Source: Myxococcales bacterium UBA1238
GTDB taxonomy: Bacteria > Myxococcota_A > Bradymonadia > UBA7976 > UBA1532
Assembly: GCA_002309015.1 (NCBI GenBank)
Contig: DBWM01000032.1
Location: 746 to 59,343, forward strand
DNA length: 58,598 nucleotides
Reading direction: 5' to 3'
Positions 1 to 9,600 of the stretch are shown piece after piece. Position 1 is the first letter of the stretch. Every line of letters starts with the position of its first letter. A program made the translations under genes and the position numbers. The notes beneath the pieces were generated by a model. It had not been told where the DNA came from and did no database searches. It saw nothing but the letters and a program-made list of their open reading frames with translations.

Positions 1-1829
1 TCGCCGCCCTTTTCGGCAAGGATCATGTCGGCGACGATCTGCTTGCGCTCGCCCAAGAACATATGCTCGGTGCGGAAGAGGCCGACACCGCGGGCGCCCT
101 TGTTGTAGGCGGGCTGAGTTTCGGCAGCTTCAGCGTTGGCGCGCACGTCGAGAGATTTGATCTCCTGGCACCAGTCGAGGATGTTCTGAGCGGCTTCTTC
201 GAGCTTGGAAGGCACGGTCATCGGGACTTTGCCCAGATAGACTTCGCCGGTGGTGCCCGAAATGGTGATGTAATCGCCGCGCTTGATCGTGTGACCGTTG
301 CAGCTGAAGGTGCCGGCGGCCTTGTCGATCGTGATTTCGGAAGCGCCGACGACTGCGGGGATGCCCCAGGCGGTCGCCATGATGGCGGCGTGCGAAACCT
401 TGGTACCGGTGGTGGTCAGGATGCCGCGGGAGGCCTTCATGCCCTTGACGTCTTCCTGAGAGGTCATCACGGTCACGAGGATCGCGTCTTCCTTGTTGGC
501 CTTGGCCGCGAGGGCTTCGTCCTGGGTGAAGCAAACCTTACCGCAGGCAGCGCCCGGAGAAGCGGCGGAACCCTTGGCGATGACGGTCGCAGCCTTGCGA
601 TCCTTGGGCTCGATCTGGGGGAAGAGGAGCTCTTCGAAGCGCTCGGGGTTGACCTTGAGGATCGCTTCTTCCTTGGTCAGGATGCCTTCCTTGACCAGGT
701 TGTAGGCGATGACGGATTCGGCCTTGGCGGAACGCTTGCCGTCACGGATCTGCAGGAAGTAAAGGGTAGGAACGCCGTTGACTTCTTCGATCGTGAACTC
801 GGTGTCCTGCATGTCCTTGCACTTGCGCTCGAGCTTTTCGCCGGTGGCCTTGAGCTCGTCGTAAATGGCGTGGAACGCGGGATCTTCGTGATCGCGCAGC
901 GCTTCGATGGGGAGCGAGTTGCGGATACCAGCGACGACGTCTTCGCCCTGAGCCTGGAACAAAACGGTGCCGTCGAGGATGTCGTGCTTGATGCCGGTGA
1001 CCTTGTCACGGGTGAAGTAAACGCCGGTGCCCGACCGCTTGGTGCGGTTACCGAAGACCATTTCCTGGATGTTGACGGCGGTGCCGAGGCTGTCCGGAAT
1101 GCCTTCGAGCTTACGGGTGAAGATCGCGCGCTCGTTGTTCCAGGAACGGAACACGGCTTCGGCGGAAGCCATGACCTGCTTCTTGGGATCCTGCGGGAAC
1201 TCATGGCCGTACTTGGCGTAAACGGCCTTGTAGCGCTTGATCAGTTCGGCCAGATCGTCGGCGGTCAGATCGATATCGGTCTTGGCGCCTTTTTCCTTCT
1301 TGAAGTTGGCGAGGGTCTCTTCAAAAGGATCTTCGCCGTTTTCATCTTTGATCTGCTCGACGACGTCGCCGTACATCTGGAGCAGACGGCGATAGCTGTC
1401 ACGCCAGAAGCGGGCGGTCTCGCCAACGGCCAGAGCGTCGACGATCTTGTCGGTCAGACCGATGTTGAGGATCGTGTCCATCATGCCGGGCATCGAGAAC
1501 TTGGCGCCGGAACGGGCCGAAACGAGCAGCGGGTTCTTGGTGTCGCCAAACTTCTTGCCGGAAACTTTTTCCATTTCTTCCAGACGAGCCATGATCTCGT
1601 CTTGAAGAGCCTTCTTCATGTGGCCATTCTCGAGGTCATTCGCGTGGAAGGTGGGGACGTTGACGACCACCGGGCAGCGGATGTCGAGGATGCAGTGCAT
1701 CAGATAAAGGCCGTAGCCCTTGCCACCGAGAAGCTCTTTGAGTTCGTCCTTGCTGACGCCCTCAAATTCAGGGATTTTGACACCCTTGTGGAAGAAATAA
1801 GTGTTCTTGTACTTGGTCCTGTCGATCAT
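1..1829 (-). CDS. ppdK: pyruvate phosphate dikinase, C-terminus outside window
   Basis: Interconverts pyruvate, ATP and phosphate with phosphoenolpyruvate, AMP and pyrophosphate in the cytoplasm. About 609 residues of the usual ~880 are present; the rest lies before base 1. Visible in the translation: an N-terminal nucleotide-binding region with SGAKFSMPGMMDTILNIGL, the swivelling phosphohistidine segment TTGTKVSHAAIMATAWG with the likely phospho-acceptor His480, and GLFRTEHMFLGERK at the start of the PEP-binding barrel. The segment before the catalytic Ser-His is TTGTKV where the family usually has a GGMT-like stretch. Start: ATG 1829 (MIDRTKY); an in-frame GTG at 1838 is possible, and neither has a strong ribosome site. 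A 602-residue ORF on the other strand is a shadow. Confidence 0.95.
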   Translation of the reverse strand, partial: MIDRTKYKNTYFFHKGVKIPEFEGVSKDELKELLGGKGYGLYLMHCILDIRCPVVVNVPTFHANDLENGHMKKALQDEIMARLEEMEKVSGKKFGDTKNPLLVSARSGAKFSMPGMMDTILNIGLTDKIVDALAVGETARFWRDSYRRLLQMYGDVVEQIKDENGEDPFEETLANFKKEKGAKTDIDLTADDLAELIKRYKAVYAKYGHEFPQDPKKQVMASAEAVFRSWNNERAIFTRKLEGIPDSLGTAVNIQEMVFGNRTKRSGTGVYFTRDKVTGIKHDILDGTVLFQAQGEDVVAGIRNSLPIEALRDHEDPAFHAIYDELKATGEKLERKCKDMQDTEFTIEEVNGVPTLYFLQIRDGKRSAKAESVIAYNLVKEGILTKEEAILKVNPERFEELLFPQIEPKDRKAATVIAKGSAASPGAACGKVCFTQDEALAAKANKEDAILVTVMTSQEDVKGMKASRGILTTTGTKVSHAAIMATAWGIPAVVGASEITIDKAAGTFSCNGHTIKRGDYITISGTTGEVYLGKVPMTVPSKLEEAAQNILDWCQEIKSLDVRANAEAAETQPAYNKGARGVGLFRTEHMFLGERKQIVADMILAEKGG

Positions 1830-1910
1830 GATGTTCACGAGTCCAAGAGGGTTAAAAGAACTGGCTTTTGACGCCAGAATGAGCGTTCGAAAGCCCCCAA
1901 AAACGCGCGC

Positions 1911-1939
1911 AACCTAGTGACGATAACCTCGTAAGTCAA
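1911..1939 (-). promoter_or_regulatory. candidate sigma70-type promoter of ppdK
   Basis: Reading the minus strand, TTGACT (1939-1934) is followed after exactly 17 bases by TAGGTT (1916-1911). The -35 box matches consensus at 5 of 6 positions, the -10 at only 3 of 6. A start near 1904 would give a leader of about 75 bases. Reasonable but unproven. Confidence 0.4.
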
Positions 1940-2338
1940 GCATATTTTTTCATCAGCAAATGACCCCGGAATCAGTCCAAAACGCCGGAATCGAATGCTG
2001 AAAATGCTGAATGATCCCGCATAATTAGAATGTAATCACAGGACGCCGTGCAGGTCTTGAAGCGCGGTTACAATCCGCATCCGTTCCGAGGCCCGAATCC
2101 GCTCAGCGAACGGCCATCGATCCGAACGGCAGCCACGGCAAAATCGAACCGGGTCCTCAAAACGGCAAATTTCAGAACGTCAATCAATTTCAAAAACGGC
2201 AATCAAAGGGTTTGACAAGGAGTCTGGGCAGCCGGCTGAATCCGGGGCGGATTTTGATCCGGATCGCGTACTTTACATAATGTATCTTGTGCGACAATTA
2301 AACCCGGCCAAAATAGGTTTGAGCTGATCTGAATCCGG

Positions 2339-2406
2339 CCGGATTTCTGAACGCCTCAAATCTCAATCTGTCCAGATTTTGGACGCCGGTGTCCAGATTC
2401 TGAACG
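2339..2406 (+). repeat. three direct repeats, possible activator binding sites
   Basis: Three related copies in the same orientation: GGATTTCTGAACGCC (2341-2355), AGATTTTGGACGCC (2374-2387) and AGATTCTGAACG (2395-2406). Copies two and three are 21 bp apart (two helical turns) and one to two 33 bp (about three turns). They lie about 60-120 bp upstream of the sigma54-type promoter, the normal distance for enhancer-binding-protein sites. The function is inferred from spacing and position. Confidence 0.45.
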
Positions 2407-2461
2407 ATCGCCATCTGCATAAAATCCATGTAACTCATTGAATTTAAACCGGATTCCAAGT

Positions 2462-2477
2462 TGGCACGGATCTTGTA
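2462..2477 (+). promoter_or_regulatory. sigma54-type promoter in front of comM
   Basis: TGGCACG-GATC-TTGTA matches the RpoN consensus TGGCACG-N4-TTGCA at every position except C to T in the -12 box, with correct GG-to-G spacing and a preceding T. Predicted transcription start is near 2488, about 50 bases before the comM ATG. The consensus is established knowledge; activity is inferred. Confidence 0.6.
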
Positions 2478-2501
2478 TTAAACCTGGCCAGAAACGATGA
2501 C

Positions 2502-2518
2502 GAACGCAAAAAGCGTTC
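2502..2518. promoter_or_regulatory. perfect dyad in the comM leader
   Basis: GAACGC-AAAAA-GCGTTC is a perfect 6-bp inverted repeat with an all-A loop, ending 9 bases before the comM ribosome site. It could be a repressor operator or an RNA hairpin near the 5' end of the sigma54-driven transcript. It is not a canonical LexA box (GAAC-N4-GTTC). Confidence 0.5.
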
Positions 2519-2536
2519 CAGACTTTGGAGTTCATC

Positions 2537-4063
2537 ATGCTGGCGAACATTCTTTCGGGTGCCGTTCTTGGAATTGAAGCTTATCCGGTCACCGTCGAGG
2601 TCGATTTGGCTTACGGCATGATGGTTTTTAACACCGTAGGCCTTCCTGGAAATGCCGTCTGCGAATCCAGGACTCGTGTAAAAACCGCTTTGAAAAACAG
2701 CGGTTACGACTTTCCGAACAAGCATATTACCATCAATCTGGCGCCGGCGAACATCCGCAAGGAAGGCACCGTATTCGATTTGCCCATAGCCCTCGGCATT
2801 TTGGCTGCCGACGGTCAGATTCCCGAATCGAGCGTCAAAAATACGCTTTTTGCGGGCGAATTGTCGCTCGACGGCTCGATTCATCCATTCAGAGGCGTGC
2901 TCCCGTTGGCCGCATGTGCGCGCGAAAACGGACTCGGGCGCGTCATGGTTCCTGCCGAAAACGCATCCGAAGCGGCTGTCGTCGAAGGCATCGATGTCAT
3001 TGGAGTTCGATCGCTCCATGAGGCGGTCTCTTATCTTCGAGGTGAAACAAAAATTGATCGTGCGCAACCCATCGTTTTTGAAGAGGAAAATGAAGAATCA
3101 TCTCTCGACATGCGCGATGTTCACGGCCAACCGATCGCGCGCCGGGCCTTAGAGATTGCAGCAGCCGGCGGCCACAATCTGCTGTTCATCGGACCGCCTG
3201 GTGCCGGAAAAACCATGCTGGCTCGCAGACTTCCAACCATTGTGCCTCCGATGACCTTTGCGGAACGGCTCGAAAGTTCGGTCATCGCGAGCATTGCGGG
3301 TCTTCTGCGAGCCGATCAGCCCCTGATGTTGCACAGGCCATTTCGCGCGCCGCACCACAATTTGTCTGATGTGGCGCTGATTGGCGGTGGTCCGTTATCG
3401 CGTCCGGGCGAAGTCTCCCTGGCTCATAACGGCGTCCTGTTTCTGGATGAGCTGCCTGAATTTAAACGCTGCGCGCTCGAATCGCTTCGCCAGCCTCTGG
3501 AAGACGGCGAAGTGGTGATCGCGAGAGCCCAGGCTACCCTCACCTACCCTTCTCGTTTCATGTTGGTCGCCGCGATGAATCCTTGCCCTTGCGGCTATTT
3601 TGGACATCCGCGGGTCGCTTGTAACTGCACCTCTCAGATGGTGCAAAACTACAGAAATCGCATCAGTGGACCGCTGTTCGACCGCATCGATCTCCAGATT
3701 CCGGTCGATCCGTCCTTCAAAACTGATCGCGACCAGGAAGATACGCCTGAAGACTCGGCCACCATTCGGAAACGCGTCATTGCGGCCCGGGCACTTCAGA
3801 CCCAGCGTCTGGCAAACACCACCGCGCATTGCAACGCGCAAATGACGCCCGCATTGATTCACGAATTTTGCACGCTGGATGCGTCCTCAGCGCGTCTGCT
3901 CGACAACGCTTTGGATCGATATGGGCTCTCGGCCCGCGCGCATGACCGCATTTTGCGGGTGGCGCGAACCATCGCCGATTTGGACGGGGAACCGCAAATC
4001 GCCATGAATCATCTGGCCGAGGCGATTCAATACCGTCAGCTCGATCGCGAGGTGCGTTCATGA
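2537..4063 (+). CDS. comM: ComM/YifB-family AAA+ ATPase
   Basis: Hexameric helicase of the Mg-chelatase-like family; in Vibrio and Haemophilus ComM drives branch migration of incoming DNA during natural transformation, together with RecA. The 508-residue protein has the ChlI-like N-terminal domain, Walker A GPPGAGKTMLAR near residue 220, a Walker B region around LFLDELPEF, and the Cys-containing MNPCPCGYFG motif. Start ATG 2537 gives the family-typical MLANILSGAVLGIEAY and has GGAG six bases upstream; an upstream in-frame TTG at 2525 overlaps that site. recA follows after 113 bases without a terminator, so co-transcription from the sigma54-type promoter is plausible. Confidence 0.93.
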   Translation: MLANILSGAVLGIEAYPVTVEVDLAYGMMVFNTVGLPGNAVCESRTRVKTALKNSGYDFPNKHITINLAPANIRKEGTVFDLPIALGILAADGQIPESSVKNTLFAGELSLDGSIHPFRGVLPLAACARENGLGRVMVPAENASEAAVVEGIDVIGVRSLHEAVSYLRGETKIDRAQPIVFEEENEESSLDMRDVHGQPIARRALEIAAAGGHNLLFIGPPGAGKTMLARRLPTIVPPMTFAERLESSVIASIAGLLRADQPLMLHRPFRAPHHNLSDVALIGGGPLSRPGEVSLAHNGVLFLDELPEFKRCALESLRQPLEDGEVVIARAQATLTYPSRFMLVAAMNPCPCGYFGHPRVACNCTSQMVQNYRNRISGPLFDRIDLQIPVDPSFKTDRDQEDTPEDSATIRKRVIAARALQTQRLANTTAHCNAQMTPALIHEFCTLDASSARLLDNALDRYGLSARAHDRILRVARTIADLDGEPQIAMNHLAEAIQYRQLDREVRS

Positions 4064-4176
4064 AGTGCAGGCGTTCTTGCTGGATTTCACGTTGTTTTTC
4101 GCTGGCTGCCCGTTTGTGGCGGTCATTTCAACACAAATTTCTTAAACCATTTCAATCAGTTAAGGAGATCTTACAC

Positions 4177-5244
4177 ATGGCTACTACTTCCGATCGTCAG
4201 AAGGCTCTCGATTCCGCTCTCTCCGCCATCAGCAAGCAGTTTGGAAAGGGCGCGCTGTTTACGCTCACCAACTCCGGGCCCATCGATCCCGTCAAGGTTT
4301 ACCCCACGGGTTGCCTGAGTCTCGATTTGGCTTTGGGCACCGGAGGCTTGCCCGCAGGTCGCGTGATCGAGATTTACGGTCCCGAATCTTCAGGGAAAAC
4401 GACGCTCATGCTCGAAGTGATCGCCGGCGTTCAAAAATCCGGCGGCATCGCGGCGTTCATCGATGCGGAGCACGCCCTCGATCTGGCTTACGCGCGCAAA
4501 CTGGGCGTCAATCCGGCGGAGCTGCTCGTCTCCCAGCCCGACGACGCTGAGCAAGGTCTTGAAATTACAGATGAATTGGTGCGGTCCGGTGCGGTCAATT
4601 TGATCGTGATCGATTCGGTCGCGGCCTTGGTGCCCAGAGCGGAACTCGAAGGCGACATGGGCGATTCGCATATGGGTCTTCAGGCGCGATTGATGTCGCA
4701 GGCGTTGCGCAAGCTGACGAGCGCTGCGAGCCGTTCGGGAACGACGATCGTTTTCATCAACCAGCTGCGCCAGAAAATCGGCGTGATGTTCGGCAATCCG
4801 GAGACCACAACCGGCGGAAATGCCCTTAAATTTTACGCCTCTGTGCGACTCGACATCCGAAAGATTGCCACCATCAAGCAAGGAGAAATGAGCGTCGGCA
4901 ACCGCACCCGCGTCAAGGTCGTCAAGAACAAATGCGCGCCGCCCTTCGCTCAGGCCGAGTTCGACATCGTCTACGGCAGCGGCATCAACCAGGTGGGCGA
5001 TCTGCTCGATCTCTCGGTGGCGGCCGGCCTGATTCAAAAATCCGGATCCTGGTTCAGCTACAACGAGGAGCGCCTCGCTCAGGGCCGCGAAAAAGCCTGC
5101 GCCTGCTTAAGCGAACGCCCCGAACTGATGGCTCAGCTCCGCACGCAGATCTTAAGCAACTCGCATCCCGAGATGTTCGAGCCTCACGGCGAAGAGCTCA
5201 CCGAAGAAAACAGCGATGTGGAGGAAGTACAAAAGGCCGCGTGA
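4177..5244 (+). CDS. recA: recombinase RecA
   Basis: DNA-dependent ATPase that forms the strand-exchange filament and triggers SOS. 355 residues, normal length. Walker A GPESSGKTT is at 68-76, and the L2/ATP-cap stretch FINQLRQKIGVMFGNPETTT is intact. The reading frame is open upstream to 4060, but ATG 4177 (MATTSDRQKAL) is preceded by AAGGAG at a good distance and matches RecA N-termini. The usual SQPDTGEQ is SQPDDAEQ here. No clear LexA box was seen in the 113-base gap after comM. The stop is one base from the truB stop on the other strand. Confidence 0.97.
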   Translation: MATTSDRQKALDSALSAISKQFGKGALFTLTNSGPIDPVKVYPTGCLSLDLALGTGGLPAGRVIEIYGPESSGKTTLMLEVIAGVQKSGGIAAFIDAEHALDLAYARKLGVNPAELLVSQPDDAEQGLEITDELVRSGAVNLIVIDSVAALVPRAELEGDMGDSHMGLQARLMSQALRKLTSAASRSGTTIVFINQLRQKIGVMFGNPETTTGGNALKFYASVRLDIRKIATIKQGEMSVGNRTRVKVVKNKCAPPFAQAEFDIVYGSGINQVGDLLDLSVAAGLIQKSGSWFSYNEERLAQGREKACACLSERPELMAQLRTQILSNSHPEMFEPHGEELTEENSDVEEVQKAA

Positions 5245-5245
5245 G

Positions 5246-6145
5246 CTACGCTTCGCCGGAGGCCGAAAGAAACACCTTCATGGAGTGGCATTTCATCTCG
5301 TCGCTTACATCGACTAAAGCGACGAGATGACCCTCTTCATCCAGCACGCGATGTAAACCCGCTTGCTGAGGTGAAAATGGAGGCATCCGACCGAACGAGA
5401 GTTCCACGCAATCCTTCGGACTGGCTGTAAATGTGGGCCAATGAGAGAGCGCATCGGCGGGAGAAAGCAGATGCGCTTCGACGTCTGGCTGATGTTGCAG
5501 GGCATCCAAAGTGATGGCCGATTTCACATCAAAAGGCCCGGACTGCAACCGGCGAAGCGCTGTGAGATGGCCGTGCAGATGCAGTGATTCCGCGATATCT
5601 GCACCCAGTGAACGGATGTAAGTTCCCTTACTGCAATCGATTTCGAGCACAACATCCGGGAACTGAAACTGCAGCAGATCCAAGCGGTGGATGCAAACTT
5701 CGCGCAAAGGCAGATCGACCTCTTCGCCGCGGCGCGCCTTTTCGTAAGCGCGCTCGCCGTCGATATGAATGGCCGAAAAGATGGGAGGCCTCTGCTGAAT
5801 TGTGCCTCTAAATGCCGATAAAGAATCGGAAATTTGTTCTTCCGATACGGCATTTAAACGATCTTCGGGATCCCGGAACAGCTCCTGACCTGTGCAATCC
5901 AAAGTGTCGGTTGCGCTGCCCAAACGCAAAGTTGCCCGATAAGTTTTACGCTGATCCGTTAAATACGGCACCAAACGCGTGGCCTGACCGAGGCAAACCA
6001 CGAGCAATCCGGACGCAAAGGGATCGAGCGTTCCCGTATGGCCGACCCGCTTGATTTTAAACCTGCGCCGAACCCGGGCAACCACATCAAAGCTGGTGAG
6101 ACCGATCGGCTTATCGATGAGCAGGACGCCCGATAAAGCATTCAT
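5246..6145 (-). CDS. truB: tRNA pseudouridine-55 synthase TruB
   Basis: Makes pseudouridine 55 in the T-loop of tRNAs and acts as an RNA chaperone. 299 residues. The N-terminus GVLLIDKPIGLTSFD and motif GHTGTLDPFASG carry the catalytic Asp41; KGTYIRSLGADI is the third family motif. Its ATG overlaps the rbfA stop by 4 bases (ATGA), so it is the last, translationally coupled gene of the rimP-to-truB operon. It ends one base from the recA stop. Confidence 0.96.
   Translation of the reverse strand: MNALSGVLLIDKPIGLTSFDVVARVRRRFKIKRVGHTGTLDPFASGLLVVCLGQATRLVPYLTDQRKTYRATLRLGSATDTLDCTGQELFRDPEDRLNAVSEEQISDSLSAFRGTIQQRPPIFSAIHIDGERAYEKARRGEEVDLPLREVCIHRLDLLQFQFPDVVLEIDCSKGTYIRSLGADIAESLHLHGHLTALRRLQSGPFDVKSAITLDALQHQPDVEAHLLSPADALSHWPTFTASPKDCVELSFGRMPPFSPQQAGLHRVLDEEGHLVALVDVSDEMKCHSMKVFLSASGEA
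5293..5330. terminator. 14-bp perfect hairpin at convergent recA/truB ends
   Basis: TCATCTCGTCGCTT (5293-5306) and its exact complement (5317-5330) flank a 10-base loop. It lies inside the last codons of truB and 49 bases past the recA stop. There is no U-tract on either strand, so it is not a textbook intrinsic terminator, but its place between convergent genes suggests a bidirectional stop or an RNA 3'-end stabiliser. Confidence 0.5.
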
Positions 6146-6630
6146 GCATCCTCTTCGGATTCATCTTCGTCGGACGTCGCTTCAGAGTTTTCGGACTTGT
6201 TTGCCTCACCAAGTCCCAATTCGCGCAGCTTTTCCTCAATCCGCTGACCATATTCGATGGAGCGATCGAAACGGAAGCTGAGCAAGGGCGTGACGCGCAA
6301 ATCGATGCGTTGTCCCAGTTCGTGCTGCATGAATCCGGTCGCCTGATCGAGACCGCGCTGAGCTTCTTTGCGCTGCTTTTCGTCGCCAGAAACGATGTAA
6401 AAGATGCGCGCTTCACGCAGATCAGGCGTCACCTCGGCATCGAGAATGCTGACCCCCTGCACGCGGGGATCTTTGACATCGTGAATGAGAAGCTCCGCAA
6501 CCACCTGGCGCACCAACGCCGCAACGCGGGCCGTGCGTACATTTTGTTGTGGAGATGAAGTGAGGCTGTTTTTAAAGGAAGTCCCCCCTCGCTTTGCATT
6601 GCGAGAGGGGCGCTTTTGATTGTTGGACAT
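6142..6630 (-). CDS. rbfA: ribosome-binding factor A
   Basis: Late 30S maturation factor that binds 16S rRNA near the 5' helix. 162 residues; a basic, low-complexity first 30 residues precede the KH-like fold (VAALVRQVVAELLIHDVKDPRV, split here by the usual short linker), with the conserved TPLLSFRFDRSIEYGQRIEEKL near residue 115-136 and an acidic C-terminal tail. It starts 9 bases after the infB stop and overlaps truB by 4 bases, in the widespread order infB-rbfA-truB. Confidence 0.94.
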   Translation of the reverse strand: MSNNQKRPSRNAKRGGTSFKNSLTSSPQQNVRTARVAALVRQVVAELLIHDVKDPRVQGVSILDAEVTPDLREARIFYIVSGDEKQRKEAQRGLDQATGFMQHELGQRIDLRVTPLLSFRFDRSIEYGQRIEEKLRELGLGEANKSENSEATSDEDESEEDA

Positions 6631-6639
6631 GAAGATCCG

Positions 6640-9600
6640 TTAGGCGTGAGAACCATCGATGGAGCGCTTCACCAGCTTTTGCTCGAAGCATTCAATGATG
6701 TCCTGCTCTTGAACATCCTTGTAACCATCGATGTGCAAACCACATTCATAACCGGAAGCGACTTCGCGAGCGTCCTCTTTGAAGCGCTTGAGGGTTACAA
6801 TTTTTCCTTCTGCGATCAGCTCTTTACCGCGATGGACGCGCGCCAGCATATTGCGCTGAATCTTGCCTTCGGTGACGTAGCAACCGGCCACCAGCAATTT
6901 GGCAACATGGAAGACAGCACGAACCTCTGCGCGGCCAAGGAAGTTTTCAACCATCTCAGGCGCGAGATGGCCGCTCATGAGATCCTTGACGCCATCGATC
7001 AGGTCGTAAATGACCGAATACTGGATGATCTTGACGCCCACCTGATCCGCTGCGCGCTTGGCATTGCCATCGGGAGATGTATTGAACCCGATGATCACAG
7101 CGCCTGCAGCCTGAGCCAGCGTGATATCCGACTCGTTGATGCCGCCGACGGCAGAATGGACGATCTGAACCTCGACTTCGTCGGTGGAAAGTTGCTCCAG
7201 AGAAGCGCGAATGGCTTCCAGAGAACCGGCAACATCCGTCTTCAAAATCAAGGCCTGCTTTTCGCGATCCTGCTTGTCCAGGCTGGCCAGCAATTCGGAT
7301 GCGTTGTTCAGCGCGGTCTTGGTCGCCTGTCGCTTGGAGCGTTCCTTGTCGTCGCGGGATTCAGCCACACGACGGGCATCGCGCTCGCTGGCCACCACGT
7401 GGAAGGTATCGCCCGCTGAAGGCAGACCGCCCAGACCGAGCACCTCGACCGGCGTTGAAGGTCCGGCCTCTTTCAGGCGCTTGCCGCGATCGTTGATCAT
7501 CGCGCGGACGCGGCCAAAATGCGCACCGCTCACGATGAAGTCGCCCGCATGCAAAGTGCCGTCCTGGACCAGGACCGTACAAACGTTGCCGCGACCTTTG
7601 TCGACGCGCGCTTCGATGACCGTACCGAAGCCTTCCTTCTTGGGATTCGCTTTCAGATCGAGGACTTCGGCCTGAAGCGCCAGGCATTCGAGCAGCTTGG
7701 TGATCCCTTCGCTCTTGAGCGCGCTGACGGGGACGCACATGACGTCACCGCCCCATTCTTCAGCGACCAGCTCGTATTTGGTCAGCTCGCGCTTGATACG
7801 CTCGGGATCGGCGCCCTGCTTATCGACCTTGTTGATGGCAACGATGATCGGGACACCGGCAGCCCGGGCGTGATTGATCGATTCCACCGTCTGAGGCATG
7901 ACGCCGTCGTCGGCAGCGACCACCAAAACGACCAGGTCCGTGACCGAAGCGCCGCGAGCGCGCATGGCGGTAAAGGCAGCGTGTCCGGGGGTGTCCAGGA
8001 AGACCACGGGCCCGGAGGGGGTTTCGACGCGATAAGCGCCGATATGCTGTGTAATTCCGCCCGCTTCGCCTGTGGCTACGTTGGCCTTGCGAATGCGATC
8101 GAGCAGCGTGGTCTTGCCGTGATCGACGTGGCCCATGACGGTGACCACGGGGGCGCGCCAGACCGCATCTGGATCCTGTTCGCGTTCTGAGCTGCTCGCC
8201 ATCGACGAGAGCACGTTTTCTTCATGGAAAGCGATGTTCTTGACTTCCCATTCGTACTCGCCTGCCAGCAGCGCCGCTGTATCGATATCGAGCTGCTGGT
8301 TGACCGTCGCCATCGTTCCCATTTGCATCAGTTTGCGAATGAGTTCGCTGGCTTTGACACCCATCTCGCGACCCAGTTCGCCTACCGAAATCGTATCGTC
8401 CACGCGGATGATGCGTTTCTTGGCAGACGGTTTGGTCAGCAGCGTCTTGGAATGCTTGCGCGACGCAACCTTGGTCTTGCGGCGCGGGCGATGATGCATC
8501 GTGGTCGGCTGATCGGTCAGATTCGAGTAAAGCTCTTCGTGACTGATTTGCCGTTTGCGCGAAGCGGACTTGCTTGAACGTGACGGACGCTCGGCGCCTA
8601 AATCGCCACCGGTACCACCGTTGGGATTTTTGCTGACGCTGCGACGACGCGTACCGGGTTTGTCGGGCGGCGGGGCCACCGGTGGAAACGGCATGCCCAC
8701 ATTGCGGCTCGGCGCACTCGGACCACGGTTAGAACTGCTTCTAAATCCGCCAGGTCCGGAAGAATTTTGTGCGCCAGTCCCAGCAGGACGCGAGGGAGCA
8801 CGCCCTGTCGGAGCGGAAGCTCCGCCTCCCAATGCATCAGCAGAGCGATTGGCAGGACGAGCGTTTCCTCCCGGGCCACGGCGAACCTGTGCCTGCCGCG
8901 TGCGATCCCTCAATTGCTCGATGGGGATCACGCCCAAAATCTTAGCTGCACCTTCCCTCGCCTTTTGCGGCTGACGTCGGGTCACGCCATCTGCGGCCTG
9001 AGCAGGCTTGGCATCCTCTTCGGCTTTGGGAGCAATCGGACGCACCGCCACCGGCTTGCGGATGGGACCCTTAAAGCTCGAAGGCGCGGTGACCGAAGTC
9101 TTGGATTTATCGGCCTCTGAAGTCTTGGCGGCATCCGCTTTCTCGGACTTTGCAGCATCAGGCTTAGTGACTTCTTTGGTCGCAGGCGCCACTTCCGTTT
9201 TTTCGGGAGCAGCTTTTTCAGCCTTGGGCTCAACGGGCTTTTCGGCTTTAACTTCGGCGGTTTTATGAACCGCAGGCTTGGCTGCTTTATCGGTCGGAGC
9301 GTTGGTTTTGGCAGCGCTTGTTTCCGGCAAAGCAACGATCTTCGCGGTGCTGGCCGCTTTGGAAGCCGATTTGTCATCCGCTTTTTCGGCCTTCGGCTTT
9401 TCTTCGGACTTGCCTGAAACCGGAGCTTCGGTTGAAGCTTTAGCAACCGCTTTGGACGCATCCGCTTTGACAGTCGCCTTTTTCTTGTCGGCAAGCTGTT
9501 TTTCGGCCTTGGCTGCCTCGGCAGCTTCTTTTTCGGCCTTAATTTGCTTTCGCTCTGCGGCTTGCTTTGCTTCCGTTGCATCAGCAGCAGGAGAAATGCC

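Larger units (their letters stand above)
1830..2536. other. non-coding interval between ppdK and comM
   Basis: About 700 bases between divergent genes with no convincing ORF. It is rich in short degenerate motifs such as GAATCCGG, ATCCGGAT and two copies of AAAACGGCAA (2159-2168, 2193-2202), and has a perfect 14-bp palindrome AATCCGGCCGGATT at 2332-2345. The comM-proximal 200 bases hold the direct repeats, sigma54-type promoter and dyad listed separately. Confidence 0.7.

Noticed and set aside
63..1871. 602-residue plus-strand ORF opposite ppdK
   Set aside because: It mirrors the codon phase of a well-conserved PPDK, has no family motifs, and is a shadow caused by strong codon bias.
4064..4176. 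SOS (LexA) box in front of recA
   Set aside because: No GAAC-N4-GTTC or other recognised LexA-type dyad was found in the gap; the lineage-specific box is unknown to me.
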